Source: Flavobacteriaceae bacterium (GTDB taxonomy: Bacteria; Bacteroidota; Bacteroidia; Flavobacteriales; Flavobacteriaceae). Taken from it: 64,000 nucleotides of DNA. Position 1 is the stretch's first letter. Each line of letters starts with the position of its first letter. The stretch lies in NCBI GenBank assembly GCA_013373635.1, contig JABXHN010000010.1, forward strand, positions 62,001 to 126,000, in the 5' to 3' direction. This document shows, piece after piece, positions 45,166-56,000 of this stretch. The notes below the pieces were generated by a model. It saw nothing but the letters and a program-made list of their open reading frames with translations. It searched no databases and had not been told where the DNA came from. A program made the position numbers and the translations under genes.

Positions 45166-45888
45166 ATGTTAGATTTATTTACATCAATTCCATTAGCGGC
45201 CAAGATGGCTTCTAATGATTACGTGGGCTTCACCTTTTTCGTAGGGTGTATGGCCATGATGGCAGCTTCTGCATTTTTCTTTTTATCCATGAATGGATTT
45301 GATAAAAAATGGAGAACATCGGTACTCGTATCGGGGTTAATCACCTTTATTGCGGCCGTTCACTATCTGTACATGAGAGACTATTGGGCTGATTTTGGCG
45401 AGTCTCCAACATTCTTCAGATACGTGGACTGGGTGTTGACAGTTCCTCTTATGTGCGTTGAGTTTTATTTAATTCTCAAGGCTGCAGGCGCTAAAAAATC
45501 ACTCATGTGGAAGATGATTGTTTTATCACTAATCATGTTAGTGACAGGGTATTTTGGAGAAGCAGTTGATCGTCCAAATGCCCAAATTTGGGGATTGGTA
45601 TCCGGAATTGCTTACTTTGCAATTGTGTATGACATTTGGATGGGAGAATCGAAGAAGCTTGCAACAGCAGCAGGAGGTTCGGTTCTTTCAGCACACAAAA
45701 TGTTGAGTTGGTTCGTACTAGTCGGGTGGGCCATTTATCCTTTAGGCTATATGGCTGGAACTCCAGGTTGGTATGATAGTATTTTTGGAAACTTAAACTT
45801 AGATGTGGTATACAATATCGGAGATGCCATTAACAAAATTGGGTTTGGTTTGGTAGTTTATGGTTTAGCTACAGATCAATCCAAATAG
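45166..45888 (+). CDS. proteorhodopsin, green-tuned proton pump
   Basis: Seven-helix retinal protein of 240 residues that pumps H+ out of the cell in light. The start is the ATG (MLDLFTSIPLAAKM); the upstream TTG of the track lies in the promoter. Key residues match the proton-pump pattern: His66, Asp88 (acceptor), Thr92 and Glu99 (donor) in RYVDWVLTVPLMCVE, and retinal-binding Lys224 in DAINKIGFG. The spectral-tuning position (105 in green proteorhodopsin) is Met96, indicating green absorption. A strong terminator follows 17 nt after the stop. Confidence 0.97.
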   Translation: MLDLFTSIPLAAKMASNDYVGFTFFVGCMAMMAASAFFFLSMNGFDKKWRTSVLVSGLITFIAAVHYLYMRDYWADFGESPTFFRYVDWVLTVPLMCVEFYLILKAAGAKKSLMWKMIVLSLIMLVTGYFGEAVDRPNAQIWGLVSGIAYFAIVYDIWMGESKKLATAAGGSVLSAHKMLSWFVLVGWAIYPLGYMAGTPGWYDSIFGNLNLDVVYNIGDAINKIGFGLVVYGLATDQSK

Positions 45889-45904
45889 AAAACTAACTAC
45901 ACTT

Positions 45905-45931
45905 AAAAGCCTCTATTCATAGAGGCTTTTT
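45905..45931 (+). terminator. Rho-independent terminator after proteorhodopsin
   Basis: A long perfect stem AAAAGCCTCTAT / ATAGAGGCTTTT closing on a tiny loop, followed by T residues. It makes the rhodopsin a monocistronic unit. Confidence 0.88.
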
Positions 45932-45964
45932 CTATTTCAAGAAACATTATAAAATCGTTTAAAG

Positions 45965-46435
45965 ATGCATACATCCCACACAAATCAACGAAGAGATTTT
46001 CTTAAAAAAGTATGTCCAACCGTAGCTTTTGCATTTTTTGGACTGTCATTTTTAGAAGCCTGCTCTAAAGAAGAAACTGCAGATACCACACCGCCAACTA
46101 CATCAAACCCCGACAAAGGTTATACATTAAGCAATGGAGTTTATACCATTGATTTAACCAATACTAATTTTTCTTCATTGAACACCGTTGGAGGCTGGAT
46201 GAATGGCTACAGCATCGGCTTGAACATGCTTTTTTTAAGAACAAGTTCCGACCACATACAAGCCTATACCAATAGTTGTCCCCACCAAGGCGCTCGCAAT
46301 CAGTGGGAGTTGGTTGGATCTAATTTTAGGTGTAACAATCACAACAACTCCTTTAGCAGTGATTGCGAAGGTGCGAATGCACTTCCTTGTTACACTTCTT
46401 CCATTCAAGGGACCACGCTTTCAGTAGTTTTATAA
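45965..46435 (+). CDS. Tat-exported Rieske [2Fe-2S] protein
   Basis: The 156-residue protein has a twin-arginine signal (QRRDFLKK) running into a lipobox-like FLEAC (Cys33), then a Rieske domain with cluster ligands Cys105/His107 (SCPHQG) and Cys123/His126 (RCNNHNNSF). The cofactor-loaded export route fits an extracytoplasmic electron carrier. No cytochrome b or dioxygenase partner is adjacent, so its redox partner is unknown. It sits between proteorhodopsin and katG, but a terminator precedes it. Confidence 0.87.
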   Translation: MHTSHTNQRRDFLKKVCPTVAFAFFGLSFLEACSKEETADTTPPTTSNPDKGYTLSNGVYTIDLTNTNFSSLNTVGGWMNGYSIGLNMLFLRTSSDHIQAYTNSCPHQGARNQWELVGSNFRCNNHNNSFSSDCEGANALPCYTSSIQGTTLSVVL

Positions 46436-46551
46436 AGTCAGGAATTAGTGATCTAAGTTCGCACGATTGAAAAAGACGATAATTTGAGTAACAACCTATT
46501 TTAAAGTTTCGATTTAAGTTGTTTGAAATTCATGCCTTGCGTTATAAGTTG

Positions 46552-46571
46552 TTCTTATTTTTAAATAAGAA
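46552..46571. promoter_or_regulatory. inverted repeat upstream of katG
   Basis: TTCTTATTT-tt-AAATAAGAA is a perfect 9-bp inverted repeat in the 208-nt gap between the Rieske gene and katG, 73 nt before the katG ATG. It could be an operator or a weak hairpin. No known regulator motif is assigned. Confidence 0.35.
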
Positions 46572-46637
46572 GAATCAATGAACTCAATTGATTTGGAGTC
46601 TGTTAGATCAATAATTTTAATGAAAATTTAAAATTGA

Positions 46638-48899
<2,262 letters not shown>

Positions 48900-48915
48900 G
48901 ATGGCTAGGGATAGA

Positions 48916-48948
48916 GAAGCCACGTCTTAGATGTGGCTTCTTTTTTTT
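48916..48948 (+). terminator. Rho-independent terminator after katG
   Basis: GAAGCCAC and GTGGCTTC form the stem, followed by eight T residues, starting 17 nt after the katG stop. Confidence 0.88.
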
Positions 48949-48968
48949 GCTAAAAGCTCCAACTAATT

Positions 48969-49151
48969 ATGCTAGAACAGGATTTTTTATGCCCACATTG
49001 CTGGGAGGAACAATATAAATTAATTGACCCTTCGTTTTCAACGCAGGAATTTATTGAGGACTGTGAAGTTTGTTGTAATCCCATTAGTTTCCATATTCAT
49101 ATAGAGGATTATGAAATTATAGGATTTGAAGCGCTGCCAATAGGTCAATAA
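48969..49151 (+). CDS. CPXCG-motif cysteine-rich small protein
   Basis: The 60-residue protein has the paired motifs CPHCWEE (residues 8-14) and CEVCCNPI (about 33-40), as in the CPXCG family of small, probably zinc-binding proteins. Acidic residues dominate. The family has no established function. It lies just after the katG terminator and converges on the outer-membrane barrel gene. Confidence 0.82.
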   Translation: MLEQDFLCPHCWEEQYKLIDPSFSTQEFIEDCEVCCNPISFHIHIEDYEIIGFEALPIGQ

Positions 49152-49172
49152 GGTCCAATAGGCTTCTGGAAT

Positions 49173-51890
49173 CTATAAATTGTAAATCATCCTCAAAGAA
49201 ACATATCTGGGTTGGATAAATGTCTCAAATGAAAACACAGAAATATTTGTCGCATTGTTTCTGATCTGTGAGGCGACATCCAATAAATTAGATCCATTGA
49301 GCTCATATTCCCACTTGGAATCTTTATCGCGTTTATAAAAAATCGAAGCGTTTAAATTTTTGAAATACTGAACATTTTGATTGTTGTTGATCTGTTTGAT
49401 GTAAGAAAAGTCAGATTTAAAGGTCAATTTATCTTTAATAAGGGCATCAAATGAGGTGGTTAATGAATTTCTCTCAAATTGTGTTTTTCTTGCCCCTTGA
49501 TTATTACTTGTCAAACTGTGATTCAAATTGATTCGCAGGTTCGGTGCATACCTAAAACTAGTTCGGATACCTGGAGTAAGACTTCGAGTAACTCCTTTAT
49601 TTAGGGATGGAACTTCTTGTATGAACTGATAAATCTTAGAGTAATTTATGGCACTGTTGAGGTTTACTTTTATTTTCCCATAGGTTTTTTCAATCCGCCC
49701 AAAAACATTAAAATTTTCATCGTTAAAATTCGAGTTAAAAAAACTACCTGTTCGAATGACATTTTCAAAAGAAGTCACAGAGCGGATTTGATCGAGATTC
49801 GAGGTGTAAGCAGCGCGAATAAAAACATTGGTGTAGTTAAATAAATTGAAGCTTCGATACAGCAAACTCAAATTGTGTGCTAATGCATTTTCTAACTCAG
49901 GGGCACCGTATTGAAAACTATTGTAAGAGTTGATGCGCAAGCCTCTAGAGAGTCTTGTGATATCGGTAAATTGATTGATGATGTTGTAGTTGAATGTTAA
50001 AGATTCACTTTTCTTAAATTGAATTCGCGTTTCAAAATCTGGAAGAACTTTGATAAAATTCGTTTTGTAATCGATTCCTGATTGGGTGTTGAGAGTGGTG
50101 TAATTTCTCAAACTAAATCCAGGGGTTACCGTAAAAATACCTGATTTAAAACGAAGGTGAGCGCTGAGGTAATAATCGTAAAATTGATAAGCTGTTGTAT
50201 TGTTAAATTCAAAGGCAGAAGTAGTTGCTGCAGCTGCGATTTGATCATTTCCAATCCTTTGAAACAAGTCAGTCTCTAAGTCCTGTCGACTGTAAATTCC
50301 TCCTAGGGTTACATTTAAATTACTTTTGTTATTGATGATGTGGTAATAGTCTACCTTGGCATCGAGTTGTTGTGATGTGATGAGTTGATTTTGACCAATA
50401 TCAAATTGTTCAAGGTCCGTAAAGAAACCAAGAGCAGCTGCTGTCGTATCAAAAGCACTTCCCTGAGATCCATTGGCATCAATTAGCAAGTTGTAAAAAG
50501 GATTTTCTTTTTTGTACAACTGTTGAATTTCAGCCGCTATAATATTATTTTCATCAAGTGTGAAATAGTAATTCAACTCTTGATTTAGAATGGCAGGTGT
50601 AATGGTTTCTTTTTCAGTAGTACGCCCGATGATGGAAGAAAGGGTATTTAGTTCTTGGCTGTTTTCAGACAGACGACCAAAAAATTTGTAATCCAATTGA
50701 TGATTGTAATTCGGTTTATAGCTAAGGCTCAATCGAGTCAGTGCCTGATTTGATTCCTCAACACTTGCTTCATCAGTGTTTTCATCTGGAATCAGTAAAC
50801 TGGAATTCGTGTATTGGATTTCTCGTTGTTCAAGCGCATTGACAAGGCTGTAGTTGTATATAAAAAAACCACTGATGTCGAATTGTTTGGTAGGACTGTA
50901 GCTAAAATTTAATGATCCCAATTTATTTTCGATCCGTTGCGCATTGTTTTGGTTCGTATTAAAACTAATATCATTATTTCCTAAGTTGATATTGGTACCA
51001 CTCCTATTTTCGGAGGTTCTCGTTCCCGATGAAAATCCTTGGAGGTCTCTTCTGCTAATCGCAATTTCACCAATATTATTGAGGTCTCCGATAAAATTGA
51101 TGCTATACTTAGGATTGTAGAAAAATAATTTGGGTTGCGCTAAGTAAAGGGATTCCTTTTCAGAATCACCATAGCCGCCTTTAATGTTCCCAAAGAGGAA
51201 ATTTTCTTTACCCTGTTTCAGCTTGATATTGATCGCAAAGTTATCCTGATTGTTTCGAACACTAGATAGCTGATTGACGTTTGAATAGTTACGTAAAACT
51301 TGAATTTTATCAACAGCACTCGAGGGAATATTTTTAGTTCCGATCTTGGTGTCTCCTTCAAAAAATTCTTTTCCATTGACCAAGAGTTTGTTTACCACTT
51401 TACCCTCTACTTCTATTTGATTGTTCTCATTTATTTCAACGCCAGGAAGGTTGTCTAAAATATCCTCAAGTTTCCGTTCGGTTCCGTTTTTAAAGGAATC
51501 TGCATTGTAAATAATCGTATCGCCACTTACGGTAACGGGAAGTTTTACAACTACTTCATCAAGAACAATATCATTGCGAAGTACAAAGTTCTTTTCGACG
51601 GGTTCTTTCAAAACAATAAGTTCCTCGTTTAGCGTGCGAAGTCCAAAAGCGCTTACTTGAATTTTATAGGTTTTGTTGGAACTAATTTGCAACTCAAATC
51701 GACCTTCAGCATTGGTGATACCATAGGTTTCCATTGCATTTGATTCTTTGTCTAACAAAACAACACTTGCCATTTCGATGGGTTGGTTGACACTGTCTTT
51801 TACCACACCCTTAAAAGCGACTTGAGCTTGCGCTAATGAAATGCCCCATCCCATTAACAAACTAATAATATAGGTTTTTGGACTGATCAT
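49173..51890 (-). CDS. outer-membrane beta-barrel protein with carboxypeptidase-like plug (TonB-receptor-like)
   Basis: The 905-residue protein has a signal peptide (SLLMGWGISLAQAQ), an N-terminal carboxypeptidase-regulatory-like domain (VAFKGVVKDSVNQPIEMASV, about 24-105), a plug-like region (LEDILDNLPGVEINENNQIEVEGK, VNGKEFFEGD) and a long barrel rich in alternating aromatic residues. This matches the Bacteroidota family of TonB-receptor-like proteins that lack a SusD partner. The substrate is unknown. The GLPGLI gene abuts its start without a gap, so they form one unit. Confidence 0.86.
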   Translation of the reverse strand: MISPKTYIISLLMGWGISLAQAQVAFKGVVKDSVNQPIEMASVVLLDKESNAMETYGITNAEGRFELQISSNKTYKIQVSAFGLRTLNEELIVLKEPVEKNFVLRNDIVLDEVVVKLPVTVSGDTIIYNADSFKNGTERKLEDILDNLPGVEINENNQIEVEGKVVNKLLVNGKEFFEGDTKIGTKNIPSSAVDKIQVLRNYSNVNQLSSVRNNQDNFAINIKLKQGKENFLFGNIKGGYGDSEKESLYLAQPKLFFYNPKYSINFIGDLNNIGEIAISRRDLQGFSSGTRTSENRSGTNINLGNNDISFNTNQNNAQRIENKLGSLNFSYSPTKQFDISGFFIYNYSLVNALEQREIQYTNSSLLIPDENTDEASVEESNQALTRLSLSYKPNYNHQLDYKFFGRLSENSQELNTLSSIIGRTTEKETITPAILNQELNYYFTLDENNIIAAEIQQLYKKENPFYNLLIDANGSQGSAFDTTAAALGFFTDLEQFDIGQNQLITSQQLDAKVDYYHIINNKSNLNVTLGGIYSRQDLETDLFQRIGNDQIAAAATTSAFEFNNTTAYQFYDYYLSAHLRFKSGIFTVTPGFSLRNYTTLNTQSGIDYKTNFIKVLPDFETRIQFKKSESLTFNYNIINQFTDITRLSRGLRINSYNSFQYGAPELENALAHNLSLLYRSFNLFNYTNVFIRAAYTSNLDQIRSVTSFENVIRTGSFFNSNFNDENFNVFGRIEKTYGKIKVNLNSAINYSKIYQFIQEVPSLNKGVTRSLTPGIRTSFRYAPNLRINLNHSLTSNNQGARKTQFERNSLTTSFDALIKDKLTFKSDFSYIKQINNNQNVQYFKNLNASIFYKRDKDSKWEYELNGSNLLDVASQIRNNATNISVFSFETFIQPRYVSLRMIYNL

Positions 51891-52691
51891 CTAGTTGCGT
51901 CTTCTTCCGTAGCTATTGCGCATTTCAGACATTTTGTCTTTAACGGTCCCCCTGTAGTTTTCAATCGAAATCGGCTCTCCTTTATCTGGAGGATTGATCG
52001 CGATGGGTTCCTTTGGATTTAAAATAATTTCAGAGCACAGCATTGTTGTATTGCCGGCACTTACCTCTAGAATAAATCCGGGAAGTCCCCAGAATTCTGC
52101 AGGCCCATGATTCAATGGAATTTGGAGGGTGTACCAGGCCTCAACAGGAGTCATGCTAATTTCATCAGCTGGCTTGTCGCTAAGATCGTTCCAAGAGAAG
52201 TCAAACCAATTTAATGCCCTTGTTGGAACCGTGGTTACGGCTTTGAAACACAAATAGTTTCCGATTTGTTTGGTTTCAGATTGTAAAATCCATTGAAAGG
52301 GTAAAAGTTGATCTTTGACTAAAAATCGTTTGCCGTAGAATTCTTGAGATTGTACCAATGTGGAATCTTTGAGATTCTTGTATTGATGTCCCCTCGAAAA
52401 ATTACTTCCCCAAGAATCGGTAGCACCTGAAAGCGCATCGATTTTATCTTCTTCTACAAACAAGGATTCATATCGGTTAAACGTCAGATGATAGGTTTTT
52501 TCGAGTCTATTTTTTAATCGTTCTTGAACTTGTTTTTTCTGAGCTTCACTCATTCGAGCACCCCAACTACCAAGTTCCATTTTTGTTTTCGTATAATAAG
52601 TGGCTTTCCCTTCTATTTTTGTTTGAAGGGGGGTGAATTCATTCAATGGAAGGACCATTGTGAGAATTAAAAATAGAAAAAAGGGTTTCAT
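51891..52691 (-). CDS. GLPGLI family exported protein
   Basis: The 266-residue protein has a signal peptide and the family hallmark WGLPGFILEVSAG (about residue 204), preceded by a typical VEAWYTLQIPLNHGP segment. GLPGLI proteins are Bacteroidota-specific, usually encoded beside TonB-dependent receptor-like barrels, and have no demonstrated function. Here it is directly upstream of, and abuts, such a barrel gene. Confidence 0.88.
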   Translation of the reverse strand: MKPFFLFLILTMVLPLNEFTPLQTKIEGKATYYTKTKMELGSWGARMSEAQKKQVQERLKNRLEKTYHLTFNRYESLFVEEDKIDALSGATDSWGSNFSRGHQYKNLKDSTLVQSQEFYGKRFLVKDQLLPFQWILQSETKQIGNYLCFKAVTTVPTRALNWFDFSWNDLSDKPADEISMTPVEAWYTLQIPLNHGPAEFWGLPGFILEVSAGNTTMLCSEIILNPKEPIAINPPDKGEPISIENYRGTVKDKMSEMRNSYGRRRN

Positions 52692-53031
52692 AGTATTTTG
52701 TTTTGTTCAAAGATAAATAAAAAAGATTAAACAAAATTAAATTTATTGTATAGTCTCTTGTAAACGAGAACATTACTGGTAATTTTTCAAGATATAACTC
52801 GATTGACAGCATGAGAATGGGAAGTATTTCTTCGAATGGTGGTCCTACTAAAGCCCCTACATATTAACTACATCAAATGTGCTTTATAATTGAAATACAA
52901 TTGATTAGAACAATTTCATTTCTTGACGAATTCAATTTCACTTTCGATTCCCTTGATTTTAGATTAGGTTTGTTAGGAATTCCATTTTGTTTTCGCAGTT
53001 GAAATCACATGTAGAGTTCTTAAAATTCTAT
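52692..53031. other. 340-bp divergent intergenic region between the GLPGLI gene and GH81
   Basis: No gene is seen. It holds the GLPGLI promoter box on one side and a TAGGTTTG box (52965-52972, plus strand) about 60 nt before the GH81 ATG on the other. A TTG-initiated extension of the GH81 ORF (from 52987) is not credible because the signal peptide begins later. No clear operator was found. Confidence 0.5.
52708..52715 (-). promoter_or_regulatory. Bacteroidota-type promoter of the GLPGLI-barrel unit
   Basis: The minus strand reads TATCTTTG (TAnnTTTG match), with TTTTG about 16-17 nt upstream as a -33 element. It lies 16 nt before the GLPGLI ATG. Confidence 0.5.
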
Positions 53032-56000
53032 ATGATGATCTTCAAAAAACTAATACCTCTATTTTTTTTATTTAATACGTTTGTGATTCATGCTCAAATC
53101 AGTGTGGGTCAAGGAAGCTATAGTACTTCCTTTCCTGGTGTTGATGCAGCTGGACGAAACAGCTATCCCTCTGGAACTCCCTATGTTTCAGGATGGGCCA
53201 AAGACCAACCGATCCCAACAAATGATTGGTGGTCAAAATTAGTTAAAGAAGGAAGTGCGGATAACCTTTTTAATTACCCTTTTACAATGAAGACCCTAAG
53301 TGATGGTTTGATCGTATCTTATATTCCATGGGGAGTTATTGGAGACTCAGCTCCCATCAAAGTTGGTCTAACAGGCTTGAACACTTCGAGTACCACCATT
53401 TCAAATTACAGCGATTGGACCGTAACTATGGATTGGACCGATTCATCCAAGCAAATGCAAGTCACCTCGGGCGTAGGAATGCCTTTTTTATACTTTACAA
53501 AAAGTCCACAAGACAAAGTTTCCATTACCGTTGACAGTGGAACAGTCACTACAGATGGATCTCGTTTGATTATTGAAAATGCGAGTCATGGAGCAGATTT
53601 TGTTGTTTTTGCTCCTAATGGAAGTAATTGGAATAAGTCTGGAACAACCTATACTTCCAATTTAAATGGTCAGAACTATTGGTCGATGGCGATGATAGCC
53701 CCTTCAGAATCTAATTTAACAGCTTCTGTAAATGAACTTCAAGAATTTGCATTCGTATTTCCAACGAACACCACTGTAGCCTGGTCTTATGATGAGGCGA
53801 CCTCCAAAGTAACTTCGACTTACAGCATTGAAACGGAAGTCAAAGAGGGCAACCATTCCACATTCTATCAAGGTATGTTGCCACATCAATGGGCTCATCT
53901 CGCTTCGACAAGCCCTCAGCCTAGTGGTCCCAGTTATACAACTGTTAGAGGTGAAATGAAAATTTTAAAGGGCTCCAGTTTTTCTTTAGAAAATACCTTT
54001 AACGGGATCTTACCGACGCTTCCCAATCGACCCCACTACAGCGATACCTTTGATATTTCTCTATTAACTTCAAAGGTTCGAGATTTGCAAAACAGCAAAT
54101 TGGACACTTGGACGGATTCCTATAACGAAGGTCAGTTGATGAATCGTTTAATTCAAACTGCTCGAATTGCAGATGAAATACAACTGTTCGATGCAAGAGA
54201 TCAATTAATCGCGACCATCAAGGAACGATTGGAGGATTGGTTGACCTATAGTTCTGGAGAAGTAGCTTTTCTGTTTTATTATCAACCACAATGGACTTCA
54301 TTAATTGGCTATCCTGCGGGTCACGGTCAAGATTCTAACATCAATGATCATCATTTTCATTGGGGATATTTTATTCATGCAGCTGCTTTTATGGAGCAAT
54401 TTGAACCGGGTTGGTTGTCCCAATGGGGAGGCATGATTGACCTTTTAATTCGAGATGCTGCAACGGCGGATCGAGATGATGATCTTTTTCCATTCTTAAG
54501 AAATTTTAGTCCCTATGCCGGTCATTCTTGGGCGAATGGGTTTGCAAGTTTTCCACAAGGAAATGATCAAGAGTCAACCTCAGAGAGTATGCAGTTTAAT
54601 TCTTCCTTAATTCACTATGGAAGTATAACGGGGAATGATGCCATCAGAGATTTAGGAATCTTTTTATACACAACAGAGCAATCTGCGATTGAAGAATATT
54701 GGTTTGATATTCACGAACGTAATTTTCGTTCCAATCAGCAGTATGGTTTAGTTTCAAGAGTTTGGGGAAACTCTTATGACAATGGGACGTTTTGGACGTC
54801 TGATATAACAGCTTCTTATGGAATTGAATTTTATCCGATTCATGGAGGATCCTATTACTTAGCCTCAAACTCAAATTACACTCAAAAAATATGGAATGAA
54901 ATAGAACAGTATACAGACATCCTCAATCCAAATGCTACCAATCCAAATTTATGGTACGATACTTTTTGGAAGTATTTGGCGTTTATTAATCCTGAGAAAG
55001 CGCTGGATTTATACAATCAAGCACCAAATCGAAACTTAAAATTTGGAATTTCAGATGCTCAAACTTATTATTGGCTCCACGCATCCAATGCTTTGGGAGT
55101 CGTACGAACTGATCTAACAGCCGATGAGCCATTAGCGATGGCTTTTGAGAAAAATTCCAAAATTACTTATGTGGCTCATAATTACAGTTCGGTCAACAAA
55201 AAAGTTACATTTTCAGACGGATATGAACTTCTTGCACTGGCGGGTCAGATGACCACCAGTGAGGATCTTGAGGTATCAGGTGAACTTTCGACCAATTATA
55301 ATGAGGCCTATGCGAACAATACCATATCCCTTCAACTGAACACCACTTCTCCTTTAATTACCAAGGTTGAATTTTATTCTGGAAGTACCTTGTTAAGTTC
55401 GGATGAACAAGCTCCATTTGAGTATGTTACCGAACCTCTTTCGTTAGGATCCCATTCGTTCTATACCCGAATGTACATTGACTCTAAGTTTGAACTCTCG
55501 AATGCGGTCAACGTGAATGTAGGGGAACAGGTTCCTTATCAGGGTCATCTACATCAGATCCCTGGAACAATTAATTCAGGTCATTATGACGAGTTTGAAG
55601 GGGGATCTGCACAGAATATTTCTTACGTAGATTTATCGACAGGGAATCATGGCGATCATCGACTCAACGAATCTGTGGATGCTTCCCTGAACACTAACGA
55701 AGGTCCTACAGTTGGATGGATTGAACCTGGAGAATGGCTTGAATACACAGTTGAGATTCAACAAACAGGATTCTACACCCTTGATTTTAGGTATTCAAGC
55801 GCCAATACCAGTGGAGGGGGTCCTTTTCATTTACTTGTTGATGGGAAAAAAGTAACGGAGGACATAGCAGTTGACCCTACTAGTGATAGCAATTGGAGTG
55901 TCTTTAAAACGGCTACCGTAGCTAACATACCTCTTGTCAAAGGGAAACGAGTAATGAGAATTCAATTTACGAGAGGGGAGTTAAATTTAGGAAGTTTTAA

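Noticed and set aside
49173-51890. Possible SusC of a polysaccharide-utilisation locus
   Set aside because: No SusD gene follows, its partner is a GLPGLI protein, and it is separated from the glucanase genes, so a SusC label is not supported.
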